Assembly (NCBI GenBank): GCA_019456225.1
Contig: VRUI01000051.1
Location: 1-35,241 of the forward strand
Length of the DNA stretch: 35,241 nucleotides
Direction: 5' to 3'
Source: Planctomycetota bacterium
Lineage (GTDB): Bacteria; Planctomycetota; Phycisphaerae; Sedimentisphaerales; Anaerohalosphaeraceae
Under the pieces are notes generated by a model, which was given only the letters and a program-made list of their open reading frames with translations, searched no databases and was not told where the DNA came from. This document shows, piece after piece, positions 8,295 through 16,896 of this stretch. Position numbers and translations under genes: made by a program. The stretch's first letter is position 1. Each line of letters opens with the position of its first letter.

Positions 8295-9441
8295 ATAGAA
8301 TATCGGCGTCCGTATTCATAGCGTCAATAAAGCTCTTTGGCTGGTTTGCCCATTTCTGTGCTTCGAGCAGGTCGATCTGTCCGACCTTTACCAGACGTGA
8401 CAGGTGTCTTTCCAGCGTGATCATTTTTTCGTCCGGCTGATCTTTAGTTTTTGTCTGCATTTGCGAGTAGATCTGTTCGATCTTTCCCACCCGAATAAGG
8501 TTTGAGGACGCGTGGTTGTTGTTGAGGATTTCCATTGCGACAAGCCGGCCGGAGTTGTCTTTCTTTGGTATCAGCTTTTGGCTGATTACGTATGCCAGTC
8601 CCAGTGAGAGTTGGTTTTTCACCTCGTCCTGCCGCCCGGACGGGAAAAAGTCCAGTATCCTCGTGATAGACCCGGTCACGTCACGAGTGTGCAGCGTCGA
8701 AAAGACCAGGTGGCCGGTCTCGGCGGCTGTCAGCGTCATCGATACGGTTTCTGCGTCTCGCATTTCGCCGACGAAGATGATGTCCGGGTCCTCACGCATC
8801 ATCGAGCGAAGCCCGTTGCTGAAGCTGTCAACGTCTCTGCCGACTTCACGCTGAGAGATCATCGCGTTTTGCTGATCGAAGAGATATTCGATCGGGTCTT
8901 CAAGCGTAATTACTCTGCATGGACGCGTCTGGTTGATCCTTTCGATAAGCGATGCGATAGTCGTGCTTTTGCCGGCCCCGGTTATCCCTGTAAAAAGCAC
9001 AAGCCCGTGTTTGAGTTTTACAATGTCCTTCCAGACATCGCTTGGAAAACCGATAGACTCTGGTATGGGGATATCGGTACCAAGAGCCCTTATCGCCACA
9101 GACAGCCCTTCGTTATCTATGAAGGCGTTGATGCGGTACTGGAGATTTCCAGTTATATAGGAGCAGTCAACGCTGTTTGATTTTTTAAGTTCGGCGATGG
9201 CTTTCTTACCGAGCAGCGGGTAGATGAGCCTCTCGGCGATTTCTTTGGTGATAGGTGCCCCTTTCATCCTGACCAGGTCACCGTCGATCCGGTAGGCCGG
9301 AGGCGTTGAGATCTTTATGTGCAGGTCCGAAATGCGCATCGCTCCGTGTTTTTCAAAGTACGCCAGCATGTCGGAGATGCTCAAGAGGACGCCGTCACCT
9401 CCCGGATATATCTTGTCGTTTATCGAGTATTCTTTAGCCAT
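8293..9441 (-). CDS. Second PilT-family retraction ATPase (PilT2/PilU-like)
   Basis: A 382-residue ATPase of the PilT group. It has a Walker A GITGAGKST at residues 152-160, a Walker B DIIFVGEMRD, the AETGHLVFSTLHTRD box and no tetracysteine. It is about 27 residues longer than the PilT at 2763-3830, with a distinct N-terminus and an extended C-terminus. AAGGAG lies eight bases before the ATG at 9441. It leads a minus-strand group with the two zinc-ribbon membrane proteins, divergent from the gene at 9654. In bacteria with two PilT paralogues the second often acts as an accessory motor (PilU); this assignment is inferred. Confidence 0.9.
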   Translation of the reverse strand: MAKEYSINDKIYPGGDGVLLSISDMLAYFEKHGAMRISDLHIKISTPPAYRIDGDLVRMKGAPITKEIAERLIYPLLGKKAIAELKKSNSVDCSYITGNLQYRINAFIDNEGLSVAIRALGTDIPIPESIGFPSDVWKDIVKLKHGLVLFTGITGAGKSTTIASLIERINQTRPCRVITLEDPIEYLFDQQNAMISQREVGRDVDSFSNGLRSMMREDPDIIFVGEMRDAETVSMTLTAAETGHLVFSTLHTRDVTGSITRILDFFPSGRQDEVKNQLSLGLAYVISQKLIPKKDNSGRLVAMEILNNNHASSNLIRVGKIEQIYSQMQTKTKDQPDEKMITLERHLSRLVKVGQIDLLEAQKWANQPKSFIDAMNTDADIL

Positions 9442-9583
9442 TGGGGTAGCTCCTTATTAAAGAACAAATGCGTATGCCCATATTCTACCAAATTGAATCG
9501 GTTTTTGCAAATTAGAATATCACCCCGGCGGTTTTCATTTTTTCGGATTTTCCCGGGATAACCTTTTTTTGGTGAAATTTAAT

Positions 9584-9611
9584 TTGCTTTAATTCCGTTT
9601 TAAGTCATAAT
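9584..9611 (+). promoter_or_regulatory. Possible sigma70-type promoter for the DUF5060 gene
   Basis: TTGCTT at 9584-9589 and CATAAT at 9606-9611 are separated by 16 bases and lie about 40 bases upstream of the ATG at 9654. The match is moderate. The rest of 9442-9653 is AT-rich and shows no gene. Confidence 0.35.
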
Positions 9612-9653
9612 TAGTGCTAAATCGACATTTTTTGTTTATTGAGGGGTGTTATT

Positions 9654-11470
<1,817 letters not shown>

Positions 11471-11474
<4 letters not shown>

Positions 11475-11513
11475 AAAACAGAACCCTGATCACAAGCGAC
11501 CAGGGCTCTGTTG
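11471..11513 (-). terminator. Intrinsic terminator for the haoCA operon
   Basis: An imperfect stem (AACAGA-CCCTG paired with CAGGG-TCTGTT, about 11477-11512) is followed on the minus strand by six T residues. It lies about 75 bp beyond the minus-strand stop at 11586 and directly abuts the stop of the convergent gene at 11474. On the plus strand the T-tract is lacking, so it should mainly stop leftward transcription. Confidence 0.65.
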
Positions 11514-11523
11514 TCCAAGTCCG

Positions 11524-11548
11524 TTCTGTGGGCTTCCAGCCCACAGAA
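11524..11548. repeat. Perfect 10-bp-stem palindrome TTCTGTGGGC...GCCCACAGAA
   Basis: A ten-base perfect stem with a five-base loop (TTCCA). It lies directly between the terminator at 11477-11512 and a family B palindrome at 11549-11574, giving three hairpins in a row between two convergent genes. There is no T-tract. Confidence 0.75.
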
Positions 11549-11574
11549 ACTGTCGGCAGGATGCCGACAGTACG
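11549..11574 (-). repeat. Dispersed palindrome family B, copy 1 (reverse orientation)
   Basis: ACTGTCGGCA...TGCCGACAGT forms a 10-bp stem around a 3-base loop. The same element, including the flanking CGT, occurs at 25851-25876 and 26929-26954 in the opposite orientation with one base different in the loop. It lies 12 bp from the stop of the octaheme cytochrome gene. Confidence 0.85.
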
Positions 11575-11585
11575 TATTATTTGTC

Positions 11586-12932
11586 TTACTTCGAGAAATC
11601 CGGCTTTATCGTATCTCCGCCGGAGCCTCTTAGCTTATGGATCTTTGCCGGTTTCCCGGATTCGTTTAGCTCATCGATCATTTCGTCGATTTCCATGCAG
11701 CGTTTTTTCATCTCATAGAATCCGTGCCACCACGCATAGTCAGGCGCCATCATAGCCGCACCGAACCTTGCTCTTCTGCCTTCGTGGTGCCATAGCTCGT
11801 AAAGTTCGATCTCGATTTTTTCGTCGAGCGGGTTCTTTTTGTCGAGAAGTTTTTTGTCGTAAAGTGCGGTTACCTTTTTCTTCATCGGTATAAAGTAATC
11901 GTTGTTATAAGTTTTAACAACGGCGTCGAACCTGTCGAAATGGCCGTCTGTCCATGCCGGGCTGTGGCATGCAAGACAGACCTTTTTCATTTTTTTACGT
12001 TCTTTTTTCCAGTCGGTTTTTGCCGGCCAGGGCTTAAACTCGCTGGGTCTTACTGTAATCGGAGCCTGTGTTTCCCACGCCAGCCGCTCGGTTACGTCAT
12101 GTGAAGCGGCGACTCCGTTGATCGCGGACATATGGCATGTAGAGCAGGTAGGAGCCCTGTAGTCAACGCCAGGCGTCCATGTCCCCGGTGCAGAGTCCCA
12201 TTTCCATTTGTCGCCTTCTGCGGCGTATATCGCCCCGTGCTTGGATTCGGCGTAAATCTCGATCTGCGGATGGTCCGGACCAAGGTGGCACTGACCGCAT
12301 GCTTCGGGTTTTCTCGCTTCGGCGATGGAGAATTTATGTCGTGTATGGCAGCTCGAACAGCTTCCAAGACTGCCGTCGGGGTTCTTTCTGCCAACTCCGA
12401 CATTGGGCCAGGTAAGCGGGTCGAACTTGCCTTTTTTGTCGATCTTTACAACTGTTCCGTGGCAAGTGAAACACCCGGTCGTACGCTCAATATCGCTGCT
12501 TAGGCCCTTAGTGAGCCATGGGTCCTTGATGTTCCACATTATTTCGATGGTGTTTGCGTGCTTGCTCTTTGCATATTCGGCAGCTTCTGTCGGGTGACAG
12601 CGAGAGCAGTCCTTCGGAGACACGATAGCACTGACCGGTACGTCGCTGTAATCGCTGTGCGCGACGCTGATATCCTTGTCGGCGGCGCCGGCTTTATGGC
12701 AGTCAATGCATGTTACGTTGGCGTGGGCATGTCTGCTCTCGGCCCAGTCGGCGACCATTCCTTTGGCTTCTTCGCTGTGACAATCGATGCAGCCCTGAGC
12801 TTCTTCGGATATCTTTCTATCGATCCGATAGGTCTTAACCTGTGGAACATCAAGGTCTTTTCTTTCGGCAAAAGATATCGAAGTAATAACGGCGATTACA
12901 ATACAAAAAAATACGCTCAGTTTAGTCTTCAT
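11586..12932 (-). CDS. haoA: Octaheme hydroxylamine oxidoreductase-family cytochrome c
   Basis: A 448-residue periplasmic protein with a Sec signal peptide (cleavage near Ala22). It has eight CXXCH haem sites at Cys48, 75, 109, 154, 192, 212, 263 and 319, the haem count and spacing of the HAO family; the fourth (CFTCH) would be the catalytic haem. After the last haem come a HHEGRRARFGAAMMAPDYAWWHGFYE region and a charged helix, as in HAO. Oxidative HAOs crosslink a tyrosine in this part to haem 4, while reductive members (epsilon-Hao) lack it. Whether Tyr399 or Tyr406 is that residue needs an alignment. Pairing with a NapC/NrfH-type gene just upstream, as in the haoCA pair of Epsilonproteobacteria, favours a reductive role on nitrite or hydroxylamine with quinol electrons. 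AAGGAG precedes the ATG. Confidence 0.9.
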   Translation of the reverse strand: MKTKLSVFFCIVIAVITSISFAERKDLDVPQVKTYRIDRKISEEAQGCIDCHSEEAKGMVADWAESRHAHANVTCIDCHKAGAADKDISVAHSDYSDVPVSAIVSPKDCSRCHPTEAAEYAKSKHANTIEIMWNIKDPWLTKGLSSDIERTTGCFTCHGTVVKIDKKGKFDPLTWPNVGVGRKNPDGSLGSCSSCHTRHKFSIAEARKPEACGQCHLGPDHPQIEIYAESKHGAIYAAEGDKWKWDSAPGTWTPGVDYRAPTCSTCHMSAINGVAASHDVTERLAWETQAPITVRPSEFKPWPAKTDWKKERKKMKKVCLACHSPAWTDGHFDRFDAVVKTYNNDYFIPMKKKVTALYDKKLLDKKNPLDEKIEIELYELWHHEGRRARFGAAMMAPDYAWWHGFYEMKKRCMEIDEMIDELNESGKPAKIHKLRGSGGDTIKPDFSK

Positions 12933-12961
12933 GATCTCTCCTTAAAATAATATAACTGTTC

Positions 12962-13045
12962 AAACCTTCAAACCTTCCCACCTTTCCCACCTTTCACACC
13001 TTTCACACCTTTCTCACCTTTCTCACCTTTCTCACCTTTCTCACG
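12962..13045. repeat. Tandem nonamer array NCACCTTTC between haoC and haoA
   Basis: Two AAACCTTC units (12962-12977) lead into seven perfect nonamers from 12978 to 13040: CCACCTTTC x2, ACACCTTTC x2, TCACCTTTC x3, then TCACG. On the transcribed strand each unit reads GAAAGGTGN, a Shine-Dalgarno-like sequence. The array fills most of the 130-bp space between the two cytochrome genes. haoA has its own separate ribosome binding site closer to its ATG. Confidence 0.95.
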
Positions 13046-13062
13046 TTGTTTTTCAAACGTTA

Positions 13063-13605
13063 TCATTCTGAAAATAATTTTGAATGTCTTTCATGACCGA
13101 CATTTTCATGGCAGTCAACACACCTGGTACCTTCTTTGTCGGCGTCATTGATCGCGCTGATATGTGCCGTTCGTGCCCCAGGTGATCCCGGTTTGCCCAG
13201 CAGGTTATTATGGCAGCGAAGACATCGCTTGGACGGGAAATGTTCGACAACTTCTTTTTTAATAGCTTCGACGTCATATTCGCCGCCGAAGTGATGCACA
13301 TACGAATCCTTTATCCCTGTCAGCCCCTTGCTGACCAGGTGGTTTATATACTCGCTTTTTGGAGGCAGGTGACAGTCAATGCACTGAGTCTGCAGCCCGT
13401 GGCTGTTGGCACCATGCACAGAAAGCTCCCAACTCAGGTATGCGGTATTCATCTCATGGCAATTTGTCCCACAGTATTGTGACGTCGAAAAAGGTTTCAT
13501 CGCCGCATCTACTATAAAATAGAAGGCAACAGCCGCCAAAAAGCCAAGAATAAAGGGAATCTTGTGTTTTTTAATACCAGCAAATATGTTCTTAATGATC
13601 GTCAT
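13063..13605 (-). CDS. haoC: NapC/NrfH-type tetraheme membrane cytochrome (quinol dehydrogenase)
   Basis: A 180-residue protein with one N-terminal membrane helix (about residues 14-34, IPFILGFLAAVAFYFIVDAA). It has four haem sites: the NrfH-style CGTNCHEM (CX3CH with Met two residues on), then CIDCH, CLRCH and CVDCH. This is the quinol-oxidising anchor family that passes electrons from the membrane quinone pool to periplasmic multihaem reductases. It precedes the octaheme HAO-family gene in the same direction, as in haoCA operons, and is the expected electron donor for it. Its stop lies 18 bp from the tandem nonamer array. Confidence 0.9.
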   Translation of the reverse strand: MTIIKNIFAGIKKHKIPFILGFLAAVAFYFIVDAAMKPFSTSQYCGTNCHEMNTAYLSWELSVHGANSHGLQTQCIDCHLPPKSEYINHLVSKGLTGIKDSYVHHFGGEYDVEAIKKEVVEHFPSKRCLRCHNNLLGKPGSPGARTAHISAINDADKEGTRCVDCHENVGHERHSKLFSE

Positions 13606-13892
13606 AATACATCATTCGTCTAAAAACAAGGTTTGCATTCACTAAATCCTACAAAATAGGAGAAGAATTACAAGACATAAATGAGACAAATGCGGTCGTA
13701 TACTAATGTCAAGAAAAAATAAGTAGTTTCTTTATTTTTTTAGCCGATTAAACAAAAGGGGCAGACATTGTTCATGTTTCATCTTACAATTAGAGAGGTC
13801 ACATAAAATTTCGGACAGAGAGGCAAAATAGGCAATCTGGCTGGCTCAAATCAACTTTCTACCCATTTAGCCGAAATATCAGATATTTTCTG
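13606..13892. other. AT-rich intergenic region upstream of the haoC gene, no gene seen
   Basis: No convincing coding frame was found on either strand. A TTGACA occurs on the minus strand (13707-13712), but no good -10 box follows at the right distance, so I do not call a promoter for the haoCA operon. Confidence 0.5.
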
Positions 13893-13921
13893 TTGACATC
13901 TCATCGCCGTTTTCGTATATT
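13893..13921 (+). promoter_or_regulatory. Near-consensus sigma70 promoter for tRNA-Gly
   Basis: A perfect -35 box, TTGACA at 13893-13898, is followed after exactly 17 bases by TATATT at 13916-13921. The tRNA begins 26 bases further on, consistent with a start near 13928 and a short 5' leader. Confidence 0.85.
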
Positions 13922-13946
13922 TTTACGTCTTAGTTACAGAAGTAAT

Positions 13947-14017
13947 GCGGGTGTAGCTTAGTGGTAAAGCCCCAGCCTTCCAAGCTGATCACGCGAGTTC
14001 GATTCTCGCCACCCGCT
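13947..14017 (+). tRNA. tRNA-Gly (anticodon TCC)
   Basis: A 71-nt cloverleaf: the acceptor stem GCGGGTG pairs with CACCCGC, the T arm is GCGAG-TTCGATT-CTCGC and the anticodon loop is CTTCCAA with TCC at 13979-13981. The outermost pair of the anticodon stem is a C-A mismatch; the other stems are sound. The discriminator is T and CCA is not encoded. A run of six T residues begins at the discriminator (14017-14022) and may help termination. The minus-strand frame across it is the usual spurious antisense tRNA reading frame. Confidence 0.95.
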
Positions 14018-14068
14018 TTTTTCATGCGATATAGAAAACAGGTCTTTTGTGGCTGTAAACGCGGTATG

Positions 14069-14194
14069 TCAGACGCTTTGGTTTTTACCGCCGGAAAATC
14101 CCTTGAAATGTTCAGTTTGCTCAATAACGTCTCTTAACAACTCCATGGCTTTTTGATGCAATGTCAACTTTTCATTGTCTGTGGGAAAATACTT
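14069..14194 (-). pseudogene. Open fragment without a start codon, unknown origin
   Basis: Reading the minus strand gives 41 codons ending in TGA. The fragment reads like the amphipathic C-terminus of a protein (HQKAMELLRDVIEQTEHFKG). It is bounded upstream by a TAA and has no suitable ATG in front of the helix. It could be the tail of a degraded gene. No family is recognised and the open length alone is not significant. Confidence 0.22.
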
Positions 14195-14227
14195 TTATGA
14201 GGCAGTTCTGTGTTCCTGTAAATCTAA

Positions 14228-14431
14228 ATCGGGTTTGATTTTTTATTAAATGAAATGCCTGCAGGCTCCGATATAGTACCGTCAAGCGAGCTAAATGGGG
14301 GCCAGACAATGAGTGCCGGCACAGTGAATCGGTTTAATGGCTTCAGGGTAATTGGATTTGTCATGCCAGATGATGAGAGTGCGGACATCTTATGTTTTTT
14401 CATGGCTGATGCTATTGTGAAATATGAATAG
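14228..14431 (+). pseudogene. Possible phage capsid-like C-terminal remnant beside the tRNA
   Basis: A 67-codon open stretch ends in TAG at 14429-14431; an ATG at 14255 has no ribosome binding site. Its end reads SAGTVNRFNGFRVIGFVMPD followed by ADILCFFMADAIVKYE. The pattern (a Gly, Asn-Arg-Phe-x-Gly-Phe-x-Val/Ile strand, then a hydrophobic cap ahead of an AI motif) is what the C-termini of HK97/P22-type major capsid proteins look like. Position just downstream of a tRNA gene, a common integration site, fits a decayed prophage. This is inference from pattern and place, not a database match. Confidence 0.3.
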
Positions 14432-14454
14432 AAGCTACCAAATAGAGGTGAAAA

Positions 14455-14916
14455 ATGGATCAACATGAGATCATAAATAAGATAGATTCAATTCTTGAAG
14501 ACGCCAAAGCGGCAGTTTTGGCAACATCTGATCCGCAGGGAAAAGTACACCTCAGGTGGATGACCCCGGCGGTACTGAAATACCAACCCGATGCTATTTA
14601 TTGCTTTACTGCAGCAGGCAGTGAAAAACTCAAGCACATTTCCGCCAATAATAAGGTTGAGTGGATGGTACAGACGCGAGACCTTCGGGAAATTGTCAAT
14701 ATCCAGGGTACTGTCAACGTCATCGATACCCCGGCAACAAAGAATGAATTGCTCGAGATACTTAGCCCAAGGCTGTCGGCATTCTGGAAAGCTAATGCCA
14801 ACCCGGAAGAATTTGTCATACTCGAAACAAAAATCCGCTTAGTTACTTATTTCGAGCCAATGACAGCAAAACAAGAGACCGTAACCTTCTCAGAGGCACT
14901 GGAAAGTGAAAGCTGA
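14455..14916 (+). CDS. Pyridoxamine 5'-phosphate oxidase-like flavin-binding protein
   Basis: A 153-residue protein with the split-barrel fold pattern of the PNPOx/general stress protein 26 family. An opening helix (HEIINKIDSILEDAKAAVLAT) is followed by the strands GKVHLRWMTPAVL and AIYCFTAAGSEKLKHISANN, then a central VEWMVQ strand and an NIQGTVNVI strand. Such proteins bind FMN or F420 and usually act on unknown small substrates. AGGTG lies upstream of the ATG. The 3' end overlaps the pdhA start by 11 bp, so it belongs to the pyruvate dehydrogenase operon. Another PNPOx-like gene lies at the other end of that operon on the opposite strand. Confidence 0.78.
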   Translation: MDQHEIINKIDSILEDAKAAVLATSDPQGKVHLRWMTPAVLKYQPDAIYCFTAAGSEKLKHISANNKVEWMVQTRDLREIVNIQGTVNVIDTPATKNELLEILSPRLSAFWKANANPEEFVILETKIRLVTYFEPMTAKQETVTFSEALESES

Positions 14917-15904
14917 AACAAAAGATATCGCTCAATATGACAAAGACTTGCTCAGCGATTTGCTGCGGCAGATGTTGCTGATACGCAGATTTGAGGAAAA
15001 AACCGCTCAGATGTACGGACTCCGTAAGATCGGCGGATTCTGTCATATATATATCGGGCAGGAGGCTGTTTGCAGCGGTGCCATTGCAACTGTAAACCTT
15101 GCAAAAGATTATGTCATTACCGCTTACCGTGACCACGGGCATGCACTTGCAGTTGGGATGGATCCGAAAATTGTAATGGCTGAACTTTACGGGAAAATTA
15201 CCGGATGCTGCCGGGGTAAGGGCGGATCCATGCATCTTTTTGACGCAGCAAAACATTTTTACGGGGGACATGGAATAGTAGGTTCGCATATCCCGCTTGC
15301 GACAGGTATGGCTGTTAAGATCAAGTATAATAATGAAGACGGCGTGGTTCTTTGTTTCTTTGGCGATGGCGCGATCCATCAGGGTGCATTTCACGAGGCA
15401 CTGAATATGGCCGGGCTCTGGAAATTGCCGATTGTCTATATATGCGAGAATAACCAATATGGCATGGGGACAGATTTCCGTCGCGCATCTGCTGTAAACG
15501 AACTATCAAAATTGGCAGCGTCATATAACATGCCCGGGGCAAGGGTAGACGGCATGGATGTTCTGGCTGTTTATCAAAGTGTAACTGATGCTGTCAAACA
15601 GGCCAGAGAGAGATCAAAACCCAGTCTCCTGGAAATAAGGACTTACCGCTATCTCGGCCATTCAATGTCGGACCCGGCTGCGTATCGAACGAAAGAAGAA
15701 GTTGCCAAATACAAATCACAGGACCCGATCATTATTCTAAGGGATATGATGGCTTCGGCAGGTATGTTTACTGAAGATGAATATGCAGTGATGGATAGGG
15801 ACTGCAAATCTATCGTCGCCGAAGCGCTTGATTTTGCTGAGCAAAGCCAGCAACCTGAAATTGCGACTTTATATGAAGATGTTTTAGCCGAATCGGAAGA
15901 ATAA
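14906..15904 (+). CDS. pdhA: Pyruvate dehydrogenase E1 component, alpha subunit
   Basis: A 332-residue thiamine-diphosphate enzyme subunit that decarboxylates pyruvate and transfers the acetyl group to lipoyl-E2. Early motifs RRFEEKTAQMYG, GGFCHIYIGQEA and YRDHGHALA are those of the PDH E1alpha family. The ThDP/Mg motif runs from GDG at residues 153-155 to ENN at 181-183. The loop GHSMSDPAAYRTKEEV with conserved Ser residues is also present. It starts with GTG at 14906, overlapping the preceding gene; no ATG fits. An acetoin or branched-chain dehydrogenase is the alternative, but the GGFCHIYIGQEA and YGGHGIVGSH segments favour PDH. Confidence 0.9.
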   Translation: MKAETKDIAQYDKDLLSDLLRQMLLIRRFEEKTAQMYGLRKIGGFCHIYIGQEAVCSGAIATVNLAKDYVITAYRDHGHALAVGMDPKIVMAELYGKITGCCRGKGGSMHLFDAAKHFYGGHGIVGSHIPLATGMAVKIKYNNEDGVVLCFFGDGAIHQGAFHEALNMAGLWKLPIVYICENNQYGMGTDFRRASAVNELSKLAASYNMPGARVDGMDVLAVYQSVTDAVKQARERSKPSLLEIRTYRYLGHSMSDPAAYRTKEEVAKYKSQDPIIILRDMMASAGMFTEDEYAVMDRDCKSIVAEALDFAEQSQQPEIATLYEDVLAESEE

Positions 15905-15905
15905 A

Positions 15906-16886
15906 ATGCCCGAACTAACGTACAGAGAAGCTCTAAACCAGGCCATAGACGAAGAGATGGCTCGCGATGATCGTGTGTTTCTTATCGGCGAGGAAGTTGC
16001 TCTTTACAATGGGGCCTATAAGGTCAGTCGGGGCCTTTACGATAAATACGGCGAAAAGCGTGTGATCGACACGCCAATAACCGAAGGCGGATTTACGGGA
16101 ATCGGTATCGGGGCCGCCATGGCTGGTCTGCGACCTATCGTCGAATGGATGACTTTCAATTTCTCCATACAGGCACTCGATCAGGTGATCAATAACGCGG
16201 CAAAAATGCGATACATGTCAGGCGGACAGTTCAAACTGCCAATAGTTTTCAGAGGGCCCAACGGCCCGGCAGAATACCTCGCTTCACAACACTCACAGGC
16301 ACTAGCAGCATTCTACGCACATACACCAGGCCTGTTAGTCATAGCCCCGGCAACACCTTACGATGCTAAGGGCCTGTTGAAATCAGCTATACGTAACGAC
16401 AATCCTGTGATAATGATGGAAGCCGAACTGCTCTATAATACAAAAGGCGACGTCCCAAAAGAAGAATATTTGGTTCCTATAGGCAAAGCTGACATCAAAC
16501 GCAGCGGTACGGATGTGACGCTCATCACCTTTGGAAAAGTACTGCATCTTGCGACCGACGCTGCAGAGCAACTGCAAACTGAAGGCATTAGTGCCGAAGT
16601 ACTCGATCTTAGAAGCCTTCGCCCTTTAGATGAAGAAGCGATAATCGCATCAGTTGCAAAAACAGGCAGATGCGTAGTCATTGACGAATCCTGCCCCGTT
16701 GCCAGTGTCGGATCTTACGTAGCATGGCTAGTCTCAAATAAATGTTTCGATATACTCGATGCTCAAGTCGAACTTGTCGCAAGCATAGATGTACCTATGC
16801 CCTACAATCATAGACTGGAACTGGCAGTCCAGCCTTCCGCTGAAAAGATCATAACCGCGGTTAAGAAGGTGCTTTATATAAACTGA
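15906..16886 (+). CDS. pdhB: Pyruvate dehydrogenase E1 component, beta subunit
   Basis: A 326-residue partner of E1alpha. The N-terminus TYREALNQAIDEEMARD, the GEEVALYNGAYKVSRGL segment and DTPITEGGFTGIGIGAAMAG are characteristic of E1beta. A C-terminal transketolase domain follows (EVLDLRSLRPLDEEAI, VVIDE). It forms the alpha2beta2 E1 heterotetramer and completes the ThDP site. It starts one base after the pdhA stop, indicating translational coupling. Confidence 0.93.
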   Translation: MPELTYREALNQAIDEEMARDDRVFLIGEEVALYNGAYKVSRGLYDKYGEKRVIDTPITEGGFTGIGIGAAMAGLRPIVEWMTFNFSIQALDQVINNAAKMRYMSGGQFKLPIVFRGPNGPAEYLASQHSQALAAFYAHTPGLLVIAPATPYDAKGLLKSAIRNDNPVIMMEAELLYNTKGDVPKEEYLVPIGKADIKRSGTDVTLITFGKVLHLATDAAEQLQTEGISAEVLDLRSLRPLDEEAIIASVAKTGRCVVIDESCPVASVGSYVAWLVSNKCFDILDAQVELVASIDVPMPYNHRLELAVQPSAEKIITAVKKVLYIN

Positions 16887-16896
16887 GGAATCAAAA

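Noticed and set aside
12962-13045. Possible CRISPR array
   Set aside because: The units are 9 bp with no spacers between them, and no cas gene is near.
13930-14124. Minus-strand frame overlapping the tRNA gene
   Set aside because: It is the common spurious antisense reading of a tRNA-Gly gene and has no ribosome binding site.
14400-14435. Rex half-site TTGTGAA upstream of the pdh operon
   Set aside because: The right half does not match the Rex box, so one half-site is not enough.
14224-14466. Minus-strand 80-codon frame beside the PNPOx-like gene
   Set aside because: No ribosome binding site, overlaps the start of a real gene, and its sequence is the shadow of the capsid-like plus-strand fragment.
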